NCBI GenBank assembly: GCA_003648225.1
Contig: QMOL01000005.1
Location: 1-30,387, forward strand
From: Chlamydiota bacterium
GTDB taxonomy: Bacteria; Auribacterota; UBA3054; B51-G9
DNA length: 30,387 nucleotides
Direction: 5' to 3'
Below, piece after piece: positions 1 to 8,749 of this stretch (position 1 is its first letter; each line of letters begins with the position of its first letter). The notes beneath the pieces are model-generated. The model was not told the DNA's origin. It saw only the letters and a list, made by a program, of their open reading frames with translations, and ran no database searches. Both the position numbers and the translations under genes were made by a program.

Positions 1-1395
1 TAATCCGATAAAGATAATCATTCCCGCAGCAACTATTATAACATAAAACTTAGGATTCCCGATAGGAAGATTGCTTGGCGGGAAAAATCCGACTACAAGA
101 GAAAATATTACACCAAGCAGTCCTACACCGGCAATTACACACATTCCCACAACTCCACCCGGGACTTTATACGACCGAGGCAGATCGGGTTGTGTAATAC
201 GTAATTTTATTGCCGCTGCATACATCAAAATATACATGACAAGATATAAAGTAATAGTCATTGCTGAAAGGAGGAAGAACGCAACGCTCACATTTTTCAT
301 AATAAAATAAAGCGATGTAAGAACAGTAACAATAATTCCTTGAATCATAAGGATACTTATTTGCATGCCGTTTTTATTTGTTTTTTCCATAAAAGGAGGT
401 ATTTCTCCCTGCTTCGCGGTTTCCAGAAGCCCGCGACTCGGTCCGCTAATCCACGACATAACTCCGCCTATCGCTCCGAAAGCTGTAAATAATCCAACTA
501 CCGGAATCAGAAATGTAAGATGAAATTTATCAAGCAATTCTTTAAATGCCTGCATAATCCCTGCTGTTAAACTTATGTCGTCAGAAGGAAGAACAGTTGC
601 AACGGCAAGAGAACCGAGAAAGAAGAGCAGAAAAATAATAATCATGGCTATAAACAGACTTATTGGAAACTGTTTTGCCGGATTTTCAAGTTCGTTTGCA
701 TGAACGGCATGAACTTCGACACCGGCAAACAGTAAAATAATACCTGCAAGAAAAGCGATATTGCTCAATCCTGAAATGTGAGGAAATAAACGGGCGTGAG
801 GTAATTCCCCAACAGCTTTTTCTGCTGCTGCCACTGCGTGACTTGGTTCAAGAAAGGAAATAGGATTTCCATGACAAATCCAGATAATAGCAAGAACAAT
901 AATGAAGATTCCAGGAAGGACTGTTCCAATAAGTACGCCGTATTTTGTAATTGAGCTTACTACTCCGGTTCCTTTAAGTGCGAAGAAAGTAGCCAGCCAG
1001 TAAATAATGAGAATAACCGTGCCGTTATAAAAACCGTTTTCCGCAAGACCGGGTTTCATAAAAAGATATGCCAAAGCTCCTGCCGCGAAGGCCAAAGTGG
1101 TAGGATACCAAACAACATTTTGTATCCATTGGAGCCATATTGCGAGAAAGCCCCATCTGGAACCGAAAGCTTCTTTCACCCAGGTATAAACTCCGCCACC
1201 TTTTTCGCTGAATGCACCGCCAAGTTCCGCAGCGACAAGCGAAGCGGGCAAAAGGAACATAATCACGGCAAAGATGATATAAAAGATCATAGAAAGGCCT
1301 TCTTTTGCCATCATTGGCAGTCCGCGCAAGCTTGTTACAACTGCTCCCACGGTCATAAGACTGAGAGTAAGAGTTGTCATTTTTTGTTTTTTCAT
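1..1395 (-). CDS. APC-family amino acid permease, GadC-like glutamate:GABA antiporter (C-terminus cut by window edge)
   Basis: Read by hand on the minus strand, this frame is open from an ATG at 1395 to the window edge, giving 465 visible residues. A good ribosome-binding site (GAGGAAAATT) precedes the ATG. The protein is strongly hydrophobic with many membrane helices. GGGVYTWVKEAFGSRWGF (about residues 67-83) and WISGPSRG (about 315-322) match the GadC/YjeM branch of the APC superfamily, which exchanges glutamate for GABA or related amino acids across the inner membrane. E. coli GadC is 511 residues, so perhaps 40 residues are missing. The gene starts 24 bases after the AddB-like gene and is probably co-transcribed with it. 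No glutamate decarboxylase is visible beside it, so the substrate is inferred from family only. Confidence 0.85.
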   Translation of the reverse strand, partial: MKKQKMTTLTLSLMTVGAVVTSLRGLPMMAKEGLSMIFYIIFAVIMFLLPASLVAAELGGAFSEKGGGVYTWVKEAFGSRWGFLAIWLQWIQNVVWYPTTLAFAAGALAYLFMKPGLAENGFYNGTVILIIYWLATFFALKGTGVVSSITKYGVLIGTVLPGIFIIVLAIIWICHGNPISFLEPSHAVAAAEKAVGELPHARLFPHISGLSNIAFLAGIILLFAGVEVHAVHANELENPAKQFPISLFIAMIIIFLLFFLGSLAVATVLPSDDISLTAGIMQAFKELLDKFHLTFLIPVVGLFTAFGAIGGVMSWISGPSRGLLETAKQGEIPPFMEKTNKNGMQISILMIQGIIVTVLTSLYFIMKNVSVAFFLLSAMTITLYLVMYILMYAAAIKLRITQPDLPRSYKVPGGVVGMCVIAGVGLLGVIFSLVVGFFPPSNLPIGNPKFYVIIVAAGMIIFIGL

Positions 1396-1419
1396 AATTT
1401 TCCTCGCCTGGTTATTTTA

Positions 1420-4269
1420 TTAACGGTTGCAGATTTGTTTATAATCACAGTATTTGCAATTATTCATATTTTCTGTTTTGCGGAATTTTATTTCAAGAGA
1501 TATTTTATCGTCAATTATTTCCTTTAGAAGATTTTGAACAAAAGAAATCGCTTCTTCTTTTTTCTCATCATCAATATTTATTATTTTATACTTTATTTCA
1601 TTCTCCTTCGGGGGAATATTGAAAAATGCCATCTCAGGCCACTTGCCGATCCTCTTAAAAAGCCAATATGCATAGAGGATTAATTGAACATCTTTCCACT
1701 GTTGTTTTTTAGTTGAAAAAATATTACTGTCGTTTTTATTTTTATTGCCTGTTTTAAAATCTATAACACTATATTTGTTGCCATTTTTTTCAATTAAGTC
1801 AACATAGCCTTGTATTTTAATTTTTTCATTGTTAATTTCCAATTCGGGAATAATTTCGTATTCAGCAATTTTTTCTCCTTTTTCATCTTCCATAACTTCC
1901 CAGCCGATAAAATTGTCACGAAATACTGTTACAAATTTTCTAATCCGGCGTTTGAGATTTTCCTGCTGAATTTGAATAATCGGATTAAGCGGATTACCAT
2001 ATAAACTTACAATAATATTCTTCAGTTCATCAAGAAAAGCATTGATTACTTGTTCATTATTTTTATCTGAATGAATTAGGTTGAGATTTTTATTTATGAT
2101 AGTATGAAGGATATTTCCTATATCCAAACCTTCAAGTTCATTTGAAAATTTCTTTGGAGCATAAATTTTTCTTACCTTTTTAAGAAAAAATTTGAATGGA
2201 CAAGAGATATAATCATTAATTGACGAAACTGAAAGTGTGCTTAAGAAATCAGTATTTAATTTAAAATTTTCAGGAAGTTTTAATAAAGTAATATGCTGCT
2301 GCACATTCGTTGATAAAATTTGTTGATTGTCATCAACATAATTTGTTGATTGAGCGGTTTGTTCGCCGTTTTCTTTACTCGCTTCTGCCGGCGCGTAAAA
2401 TTCTTTTAAGATTTTCGCCTGCTTCTCAAATTCCTGACAAAATAGAATTTTGCCCGGCTTGAGCGGATTATTTTCTGATGAGCGTCTTCCCGTCAGAAAA
2501 AAACATTTACTGTTTTTCTCTGTAATACATTTTGTAAGATATTTATCTCTCAAAAACCGTCTGGTATAATTCGGCAGATTAAGTTTTTCGCGTAATGTAT
2601 TCGGCAAGAAAGGATCGGCCGAAAATTTTTCCGGAACCATTCCTTCATTAAAGCCGGTTATAATAGTTATCGGTGAGTCAGCAAGCGCGATTTCCAGCCA
2701 TCCGGTCATATCAATTACCGGTTCAACCGGTTTAGGAATAAGGTTGGTATTTTTCAATAGAGAAAGGCATCTTAGAATTGTAGTTTTTGCATCACAGATT
2801 TCTTTCCATTGAACTTTTGAATTAATTATTTCATCGCACAACTGAACCCATTTTTCAAGAGCTTCATCATGAGCCGAACAATTAACATCGTCAGGCAAAT
2901 CAAATTGAGTGGAAAAAATGTTTTTTAATATTAAGTTAATTTTGTTTAGCCAATCAATAATATTAGCTTTTGCAGAAAGTGAAGAGATAATATTTTGAAA
3001 AATGAATTCCGGAATTTGTTTTACAAGAGGATATTTTTCATTTTTAAAGAAATGAAGAGTGTTTTTATTAATTATTTCAATTTTATGTTTGCAAATTATA
3101 TTAAAAATTTCACTTGATAAATTATTGTAATTCTCAATAGAATTTATGTCAAAACTCTTAATTATTAAATTCTCAATAAGCGGATGATTTATTAGTTCAA
3201 TAAATGACTCTGTTTCACAACCGTTTTTATCAAGACAATTCGCTAATGAATTGAGCAAACAACCCGTTTCTGTTTCCTTAAAAGGAATTCCCGCAGCATT
3301 GTGGCAGTTTATTCCCACGGATTTAAGCGCCTGAACAATCGGCCGATAAGTCTGCGAATCCGGCGCGGCGATGACAAAATCTCCATAGCCGAAGTCATTA
3401 GCATATTGTTTAATAATTTCAATAATTTCACCTGCTTGTTCATTTGGAGAATTTAAGAATCGGATAGAATTTTGTTGGAAGCGAACAAAATCATTTTCAA
3501 GTTTCGGATTTTTAACTTTAAGGAAACCAAGCTTATCAAAATATTCCTTTTTACCCAAAGAAAAGATTGTGAGATTTTCACTTTGCGTTTCCACCGCTTT
3601 CCCAAAAAGATTAAATGAATCAACAACGTTTATGACAAGAAGATTATCAAAAATCATTTGTGAATTTTGGCGTGCCGCGTCAATTGCTATAGTAATTGCA
3701 CCATATGGGTCGATTAAATTATTCTTTTGAAGTTCGTTATAATATTCTTTTTCAACTTCTGCCAGTGCCAACCATCTTTTTTTTTCTTCGTCCAGGTCAT
3801 CAATCAGCAAGTTTTTTGATATCTTTTTTATTGACAAGCCCTCTCCACTTAATGTTTTATGAAGCGGCATGATTAATTGAGCAACGCGAAAGAAATCTCT
3901 TTCCGGAGATTGTGATAATTTATTATTTTTTACTAGGATTGACTTTATCGCGTCTTCGCATTTTTCTGCCGCGTTAATCCACGCGATAGTTTGTTCAATA
4001 GAAGAAGCGATAGGGATATTGACAAAATATTCAGCGAAAGTTTTACAAAAACTTTTCGGAGTAAAAAAAATCGGCGGTGAAAGCAAAGCATTTTTTTTCG
4101 CGCTTTTTTCGGAAAGGATTTCAAGCAGTCTTCTTTGTGAACGTTTGCCCGAAAGAATAATAGCGAGACCGGATAAATCACAATGGTTATTATTGGAATA
4201 ATTATTGAGGATAATATCGGTAATTTCCTGCAAAAAATTTTGATTAAATGGAAAGATAATAGTTTTCAT
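1420..4269 (-). CDS. AddB/RecB-like PD-(D/E)XK nuclease subunit (ATP-dependent nuclease subunit B type)
   Basis: 949 residues. The C-terminal third carries a PD-(D/E)XK nuclease: D824 in GYVDL, then D837 and K839 in VIDFKTG, followed by a QxxxY-like helix (QLILYAYWLF). Four cysteines arranged as in AddB could hold a 4Fe-4S cluster: C690 in YISCPFKFF before the nuclease, then C938, C941 and C947 in CKYCDYKQIC at the end. The N-terminus (KTIIFPFNQNF, then SGKRSQRRLL) resembles the degenerate UvrD-like half of AddB, but I see no intact Walker A motif, so it is probably not an active helicase by itself. AddB works with AddA in double-strand break resection, yet no addA lies in this window. There is no clear Shine-Dalgarno site before the ATG. 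A promoter is proposed at 4311-4339. Confidence 0.8.
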   Translation of the reverse strand: MKTIIFPFNQNFLQEITDIILNNYSNNNHCDLSGLAIILSGKRSQRRLLEILSEKSAKKNALLSPPIFFTPKSFCKTFAEYFVNIPIASSIEQTIAWINAAEKCEDAIKSILVKNNKLSQSPERDFFRVAQLIMPLHKTLSGEGLSIKKISKNLLIDDLDEEKKRWLALAEVEKEYYNELQKNNLIDPYGAITIAIDAARQNSQMIFDNLLVINVVDSFNLFGKAVETQSENLTIFSLGKKEYFDKLGFLKVKNPKLENDFVRFQQNSIRFLNSPNEQAGEIIEIIKQYANDFGYGDFVIAAPDSQTYRPIVQALKSVGINCHNAAGIPFKETETGCLLNSLANCLDKNGCETESFIELINHPLIENLIIKSFDINSIENYNNLSSEIFNIICKHKIEIINKNTLHFFKNEKYPLVKQIPEFIFQNIISSLSAKANIIDWLNKINLILKNIFSTQFDLPDDVNCSAHDEALEKWVQLCDEIINSKVQWKEICDAKTTILRCLSLLKNTNLIPKPVEPVIDMTGWLEIALADSPITIITGFNEGMVPEKFSADPFLPNTLREKLNLPNYTRRFLRDKYLTKCITEKNSKCFFLTGRRSSENNPLKPGKILFCQEFEKQAKILKEFYAPAEASKENGEQTAQSTNYVDDNQQILSTNVQQHITLLKLPENFKLNTDFLSTLSVSSINDYISCPFKFFLKKVRKIYAPKKFSNELEGLDIGNILHTIINKNLNLIHSDKNNEQVINAFLDELKNIIVSLYGNPLNPIIQIQQENLKRRIRKFVTVFRDNFIGWEVMEDEKGEKIAEYEIIPELEINNEKIKIQGYVDLIEKNGNKYSVIDFKTGNKNKNDSNIFSTKKQQWKDVQLILYAYWLFKRIGKWPEMAFFNIPPKENEIKYKIINIDDEKKEEAISFVQNLLKEIIDDKISLEIKFRKTENMNNCKYCDYKQICNR

Positions 4270-4310
4270 TAAAAATTCAAAAAGTTAAAATATAATATAT
4301 ACTCCGGCAA

Positions 4311-4339
4311 ATTATACCATAAACCATTATAGTATTCAA
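4311..4339 (-). promoter_or_regulatory. Putative sigma-70 promoter of the addB-like / permease operon
   Basis: On the minus strand TTGAAT (4339-4334) is followed after 17 bases by TATAAT (4316-4311). Transcription would begin near 4304, about 35 bases before the ATG. A second TATAAT lies at 4331-4326. Confidence 0.5.
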
Positions 4340-4501
4340 ACTGAATTACTAAATTTGTAAAGAACGGATCATTTTGTTTTAACTATCGATATAAAGGTTA
4401 TTTACGATAAGCAAATGCCGGTAACCCTTTTGATAATCGGCTATTCAGCCGTTCAATAAGTGTGAATGTCCCGCTATATTTGCGATAGAAAACACAACAT
4501 C

Positions 4502-4530
4502 TTGACAAATTGATTTAAATAGAGTACAAT
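4502..4530 (+). promoter_or_regulatory. Sigma-70 promoter of hup
   Basis: TTGACA (4502-4507), a 17-base spacer, then TACAAT (4525-4530). This is near consensus and implies a start near 4537 and a leader of about 113 bases before the HU start codon. The rest of the 4270-4649 gap holds only this promoter, the divergent one, and the leader hairpin. Confidence 0.75.
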
Positions 4531-4552
4531 ATATGCAACAAAAATTTTAACG

Positions 4553-4611
4553 GACTCGAAAATTATGTGATTTTTTTCGTGATTTGTTTTGCGAAAAAAA
4601 TATTTTGAGTC
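4553..4611 (+). promoter_or_regulatory. Long two-part hairpin in the hup 5' leader
   Basis: Two stacked stems lie inside the predicted leader. The outer stem pairs GACTC-AAAAT (4553-4563, with G4558 bulged) with ATTTTGAGTC (4602-4611). The inner stem pairs ATTTTTTTCG (4570-4579) perfectly with CGAAAAAAAT (4592-4601). The ribosome-binding site lies about 25 bases downstream. The function is not known; translational control or RNA stability are possible. Confidence 0.5.
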
Positions 4612-4649
4612 ATTATTTTTCTTAATCTTTATAACCATGGAGGTAAGTA

Positions 4650-4919
4650 ATGAATAAAGGTCAATTAGTAGAAGCAATCGGAAAAGCAGCAGATCTTTCT
4701 AAAAAAGATGCACAAGCCGCTCTTGAAGCAACACTTGCTACAATCCAAAAATCTTTGAAGAAAAAAGATAACGTAACGCTTATTGGATTCGGCACATTCT
4801 CAGTTGTAAAACGCAAAGCACGTACAGGAATCAATCCTGCAACTGGTGAAAAGATCAAAATCAAAGCTAAAAACGTTGTTAAATTCAAAGCTGGATCAAA
4901 ACTCAAAGCTTCTGTATAA
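4650..4919 (+). CDS. hup: DNA-binding protein HU
   Basis: 89 residues, the normal HU length. The N-terminal helical half (MNKGQLVEAIGKAADLSKKD) is followed by the family signature GFGTFSVVKRKARTG (about 46-60) and the beta-arm tip RTGINPATGE with the DNA-intercalating proline P63. HU is a homodimeric nucleoid protein that bends and compacts DNA. The start is set by a strong ribosome-binding site (GGAGGTAAG) five bases or so before the ATG. The gene stands alone, with its own promoter, a structured leader and a terminator immediately downstream. Confidence 0.97.
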   Translation: MNKGQLVEAIGKAADLSKKDAQAALEATLATIQKSLKKKDNVTLIGFGTFSVVKRKARTGINPATGEKIKIKAKNVVKFKAGSKLKASV

Positions 4920-4943
4920 TCACATCTGATTAGCTGAAAAAAT

Positions 4944-4980
4944 AAACGGGATAGGATCGTAAGATTCTATCCCGTTTTTT
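4944..4980 (+). terminator. Rho-independent terminator after hup
   Basis: AAACGGGATAG (4944-4954) pairs with CTATCCCGTTT (4967-4977). The inner GATC/GATT bases extend the stem to a GTAA loop (4959-4962). A T-run reaches 4980. The stem is about 15 bp. Confidence 0.92.
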
Positions 4981-5087
4981 ATGGATTAACGAATATTAGA
5001 ATATATCCAAATAAACAAAAAATGATATAATATTAATCGATCTTTTTTTGAGCTTTAATAATTTATTTTTGGTGCTGCAAAAAATCT

Positions 5088-5960
5088 ATGTCAAAAACTA
5101 AAAAACAAATTCAAAAAACAACCTTCAAAGGTATGATTATTAACCTGGCATTGACGGCAGCGAAATGTTCTGTTGGTTACTTGAGTAAAAGTCAGGCCCT
5201 ATTCGCGGATGGTATTCATAGTCTGTCGGATACGGCAACTGATATTATGATAATCATCGGCGCGAAATTCTGGGAACAGCCCGCGGATGAGTGTCATCCC
5301 TACGGCCATGCGCGAATTGAAACTTTGGTGACAATTATCATCGGAGCCGCACTTGCTTTTACCGCGTTATTTATTGGTTGGGAAGCAGTAATCAGTTTTA
5401 ACGATAAAGTGGATAAAAATCCCGGATGGATAGTTTTTTCTATTGCAATAATATCAATAATTGTTAAGGAAAGTTTGTTTAGATGGACAATTTCTAAAGG
5501 TAAAAAATTTAAATCTTCCGCGCTGATTTCTAACGCGTGGCATCACCGTTCAGATGCATTAAGTTCAATACCTGTAGCGATTGCTGTTTTAGGAGGATAT
5601 TTTTTCCCGAATTTAAAATACCTTGACCAAATTGCCGCAATGCTTGTCGCAATAATGCTTTTAAAAGCATCGTGGTCAATTGCGCATCCGGGGATTCTTG
5701 AAATATGCGAAGCGAGCGCGGGAGCGGAAACGAAAAGATTTTTAAAGGAATTAGCTTCTCAAATCCCTGAAATAAAAGAAATTCACGCTATAAGAACACG
5801 AAAAATTGGAGGTTCGGTTTTTGCGGACCTCCACTTGCTTGTTGATCCGAAAATCAGTGTTGAATCCGGGCATAAAATTGGAGGAAAATTTAAGAAAATG
5901 GTTTTGGAATCAAATAAAGATATAGTTGATGTATTGGTTCATATTGAACCATTCGCGTAA
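5088..5960 (+). CDS. Cation diffusion facilitator (CDF) family metal transporter
   Basis: 290 residues with about six hydrophobic segments and a C-terminal cytosolic domain, the usual CDF layout. LFADGIHSLSDTATD (about 38-52) and AWHHRSDALSS (about 150-160) are the transport-site helices. The likely metal ligands are H44, D48, H152 and D156, one step different from the D-D-H-D site of E. coli YiiP. HPYGHARIE (70-78) is a further conserved family motif. CDF proteins exchange divalent metals such as zinc, iron or manganese for protons across the inner membrane; the actual metal cannot be told from sequence. The C-terminal half after residue 205 has the ferredoxin-like fold pattern that controls dimerisation. 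A TATAAT at 5026-5031 might be its -10 element, but no good -35 accompanies it. Confidence 0.92.
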   Translation: MSKTKKQIQKTTFKGMIINLALTAAKCSVGYLSKSQALFADGIHSLSDTATDIMIIIGAKFWEQPADECHPYGHARIETLVTIIIGAALAFTALFIGWEAVISFNDKVDKNPGWIVFSIAIISIIVKESLFRWTISKGKKFKSSALISNAWHHRSDALSSIPVAIAVLGGYFFPNLKYLDQIAAMLVAIMLLKASWSIAHPGILEICEASAGAETKRFLKELASQIPEIKEIHAIRTRKIGGSVFADLHLLVDPKISVESGHKIGGKFKKMVLESNKDIVDVLVHIEPFA

Positions 5961-6015
5961 TCCGTAATCCGAAATAATAAGCGCTTGAATGCAAGCGTGA
6001 AAGTGCGTTTATTGC

Positions 6016-6050
6016 ATAATTAATTTTTTTTCAACGAGAAAATTAATTAT
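6016..6050. repeat. AT-rich inverted repeat between convergent genes, possible bidirectional terminator
   Basis: ATAATTAATTTT (6016-6027) and AAAATTAATTAT (6039-6050) are perfect 12-base arms around an 11-base loop. It lies between the CDF gene and the oppositely transcribed glycosidase gene. A smaller GC-richer hairpin (CGCTTG/CAAGCG, 5982-5997) lies just upstream. Confidence 0.5.
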
Positions 6051-6118
6051 TATTTTAACAGTTAATATTCAATAATCAAGATAATTCCGGCACGTAGATT
6101 CGTATATTTTTGAAAAAA

Positions 6119-7999
6119 TCATTTTGACCTTAAATTATTTAGCTTTTTTCTCGCTTCAGATAACGCTTTGCGAACTTCCGGCAGTTCCCCGTTATAAAGC
6201 CCGTTAGTATAATTCCATACCCAGAGCAGAGCGCCCGCGTAACCTGCTTTATAACATTTTTTTCTTAATTCTATAATTTTTTTAGCTCCTTCATTATTAT
6301 CCTTTGCCTGATAAGTAAAGACGCCGTATTCACCGACAAGCACCGGGAGTCCGGATTTGTTTATCGCATTTAATTCATGAGCTTCTCGATTAATCAGAAA
6401 TTTATTTCTCCAGGGATATACATGAATATCCAAAAAATCAATTTTACTTTTTGGAGAAGCAAAAACTGAAGGACGGGGAGGAAAACGCGAATCAATATTA
6501 TCGGTGTTTATAATTCCGTTTATAGGCGGTCGGGCATGAGCGTCGGAAGTCCACATCCCTATTGTAACCAATCCATTGGGATCTTCTTTATGAATAGCAT
6601 CGGTAAGTTGATTTGCCCAATAGAGGAAAGATTCATCCGCGCATTTCTGACGCGAATTAAAATCAGCCATATCATAAGATTTTCCGTTCGCGACTTTAAC
6701 AATCCCTTTGTTAAGGTTAAACGGGCCATTTGAAGATACTAAATAAATTTCATTAGCAATAGACCAACCCAAAATAACGTTTAACAAATTAGGGTCAGTA
6801 GCTTTAATAAAACGGATTGTATCCCGCGCGGCCTGTTTTCTTGCGTCAATAAATCCTTGTAGAAGAATATCACTGTTGTGATCGGTAATTTTTTTATCGG
6901 CATTTTGGGTTCCCTTTATGGCAATAGATTTGTATTTTTCATTTGCGGGTTTTAAATCCAAAATAGGAATAACATAAATTTTCCGTTTAGTCGCAAGACG
7001 TAGAAAATCACAAAAGTTTTCCATATATTTTTTGTTAAGTGAATTGGAGTCCGGACCACCCCAAATTCCACTTCCTTTGTGATCGGTTCCCCAGAGCCAC
7101 ACGCGAATAGTATTTGCGCCAAGTCCTTTCATTTCAGCAAGAACTTTATCAATTCTTTTTGAGTTATAAGTACCAACATTAAAAACAGCATGAGGAATTT
7201 TATAGTTATCAACATCCCCGATAGTATGATTGTACCCCTCCGGAATAAATTTTTCTCCTGTTTTTTTATAAAAAAAATGTCCTGATTTCCCATTTCCCCG
7301 TTTGACACTAATCTTAGGTTCCGGTTTTACACGTGACTTAATTGTTGGCATCGTAATCATTTCTTTTGGGGTGTGAAATTTTGGAGTAACTTTAGTTCCT
7401 TTAAACTTTATATCGTCAAATGAGGCTTCATTTCCATAGTTAATCAAAGAAATATAACCGCTTTTGTATTTCCCGTCATTAAGTTCTGCGATTTTGTTCC
7501 CGTTTACATAAATTTCCATTAGCGACCCCGTCATTTTTACGCCGAGCTTGTTGCTTTCTTTGTTTGTAACAGGACGAAAAATTCCACCGGTTTTTATTCC
7601 TGTTTTCATGCAAAGCGCAGTAATAACACCATGAGGATAAAGAATCACAAGATAACCATTGTCCCAAGGCGCTTCATACATTGGCATATCAGATCGGAGA
7701 TGAAAGCCGGCCCATGTTGTTTTTGGGTTAAGGTATTCTTTATTAATTTTTATATTTGCTTCTATAATAAAATCAGAAACGGGTCCGAAATTAGCGACGG
7801 CGATACCGCTATGACTAATTTTATCATCACTAATTAACTCCCCGTTTTTCACTTTCCAGGTGTCGTTTTTTAAAATCCATTCTTTTGGAATTTTACCATC
7901 GGAAAAATCCCAGCTTCCGGAAACCTCGGCTTTGGGGGCCGATTGACACGCTGTAATCCAAAAAAGTAATATTATAAACAATAATAATTTGTTTTTCAT
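6119..7999 (-). CDS. Lipoprotein glycoside hydrolase, GH5-like catalytic domain with N-terminal concanavalin-like domain
   Basis: 626 residues. Residues 1-18 form a lipoprotein signal with lipobox WITAC and lipidated C18. About 27-202 look like a LamG/3-keto-disaccharide-hydrolase-type beta-sandwich (paired strands ending SFDDIKFKG). About 245-620 resemble a clan GH-A TIM barrel: GANTIRVWLWG (294-304), the acid/base in SIANEIYL (N416, E417), IHVYPW (H526, Y528) and the nucleophile in LVGEYGVF (E557). GH5 mannanases and cellulases share these positions, so it probably cleaves a beta-linked polysaccharide at the cell surface or in the periplasm; the substrate is unknown. It stands alone, with no transporter or other glycosidase nearby. 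The start has no clear ribosome-binding site. Confidence 0.82.
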   Translation of the reverse strand: MKNKLLLFIILLFWITACQSAPKAEVSGSWDFSDGKIPKEWILKNDTWKVKNGELISDDKISHSGIAVANFGPVSDFIIEANIKINKEYLNPKTTWAGFHLRSDMPMYEAPWDNGYLVILYPHGVITALCMKTGIKTGGIFRPVTNKESNKLGVKMTGSLMEIYVNGNKIAELNDGKYKSGYISLINYGNEASFDDIKFKGTKVTPKFHTPKEMITMPTIKSRVKPEPKISVKRGNGKSGHFFYKKTGEKFIPEGYNHTIGDVDNYKIPHAVFNVGTYNSKRIDKVLAEMKGLGANTIRVWLWGTDHKGSGIWGGPDSNSLNKKYMENFCDFLRLATKRKIYVIPILDLKPANEKYKSIAIKGTQNADKKITDHNSDILLQGFIDARKQAARDTIRFIKATDPNLLNVILGWSIANEIYLVSSNGPFNLNKGIVKVANGKSYDMADFNSRQKCADESFLYWANQLTDAIHKEDPNGLVTIGMWTSDAHARPPINGIINTDNIDSRFPPRPSVFASPKSKIDFLDIHVYPWRNKFLINREAHELNAINKSGLPVLVGEYGVFTYQAKDNNEGAKKIIELRKKCYKAGYAGALLWVWNYTNGLYNGELPEVRKALSEARKKLNNLRSK

Positions 8000-8115
8000 A
8001 AAGTTCTATTGCAAACGATTAGAATTATTCCGCAAACTAGAGGAAACAAATAATAAGTCCGTAAAAAATAATAAAATAAGCAGCGGACCTTTACTCCATC
8101 ATTCCAGCAATTGCC

Positions 8116-8148
8116 AAATATATACAAATTTCTAATTTGTTTATATTT
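8116..8148. repeat. Near-perfect inverted repeat upstream of tRNA-Leu
   Basis: AAATATATACAAAT (8116-8129) and ATTTGTTTATATTT (8135-8148) pair with one mismatch around a five-base loop. No T-run of terminator type beyond the arms. A small CCCGA/TCGGG hairpin follows at about 8157-8170. The rest of 8000-8205 shows nothing clear. Confidence 0.4.
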
Positions 8149-8205
8149 CCGAGCGCCCCGATTCATCGGGACAAATAATCCAACAATCTATCTTCTGTTT
8201 CCGCC

Positions 8206-8234
8206 TTGCAACTCAAAAAACAGTTCTGTATAAT
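8206..8234 (+). promoter_or_regulatory. Promoter of tRNA-Leu
   Basis: TTGCAA (8206-8211), a 17-base spacer, and a perfect TATAAT (8229-8234), 19 bases before the first tRNA base. Confidence 0.75.
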
Positions 8235-8253
8235 ATTCACACCGTAACTTATT

Positions 8254-8340
8254 GCCGAAGTGGCGGAATTGGTAGACGCGCTGCGTTCAGGTCGCAGTGG
8301 GGGTAACCCTGTGAAGGTTCGAGTCCTTTCTTCGGCACCA
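8254..8340 (+). tRNA. tRNA-Leu(CAG)
   Basis: 87 bases including an encoded CCA. The acceptor stem is GCCGAAG (8254-8260) with CTTCGGC (8330-8336), discriminator A8337 and CCA 8338-8340. The anticodon stem is CTGCG/CGCAG (8281-8285, 8293-8297) with anticodon CAG at 8288-8290. The long variable arm makes it a class II tRNA, as expected for leucine. The T arm contains GGTTCGAGTCC. A weak hairpin (8345-8360) follows without a T-run. Confidence 0.96.
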
Positions 8341-8452
8341 AATCACTCTGTATGCAGAGTAAATAGCTTATTCAATCAATTTTACCACTCAGGCTCGCGT
8401 GTTTACGGCACACAACTCACAATTTAACTGCTTATTAATAATTTCTTTTCGT

Positions 8453-8725
8453 TTATATCCCTATATTATTAAGCATATTTACCACATCTCTTAATGACGC
8501 AGTTAAATCCGGATGAGTTTCTTCGAAATGTTTAATTGCCTCCGCAAAAGTTTTTTCTGTTTCAGAATGTTTAGTTTCTTCAATTAAGTTTTGAGTTTTA
8601 CTCTTGACTGATTCAAGTACTTTTAAAGTTTTATCATCAATAGAAACCGACTCCACTTTTTTCAATTGATCGGATAATTTAAAAAGCGTTTTTTTAAATT
8701 GTTCTTTAGGTGTGATTTCTTCCAT
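8453..8725 (-). CDS. DUF4404-family small helical protein
   Basis: 90 residues, acidic and predicted to be almost entirely helical. The C-terminal FEETHPDLTASLRDVVNMLN (about 67-86) followed by NIGI matches the hallmark of the DUF4404 family (pattern FExxHPxLxxxLRxxxxxLxxxGI). The function of that family is not known to me. It begins 24 bases after the stop of rnfB, with its own ribosome-binding site (AAGGGGGC), so the two are probably one transcript. The pairing with an Rnf subunit could be functional or accidental. Confidence 0.8.
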   Translation of the reverse strand: MEEITPKEQFKKTLFKLSDQLKKVESVSIDDKTLKVLESVKSKTQNLIEETKHSETEKTFAEAIKHFEETHPDLTASLRDVVNMLNNIGI

Positions 8726-8749
8726 GTTTTTGCCCCCTTTGTTTTTTAT

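Noticed and set aside
1120..1527. 135-codon plus-strand open frame over the start of the permease gene and the end of the addB-like gene
   Set aside because: It lies antisense to two well-supported genes and its translation shows no family resemblance.
4661..4906. Antisense open frame across hup
   Set aside because: It is the complement of the conserved HU gene; no start signal or family match.
8345..8360. ACTCTG/CAGAGT hairpin after tRNA-Leu as a terminator
   Set aside because: Only six pairs and no T-run follows.
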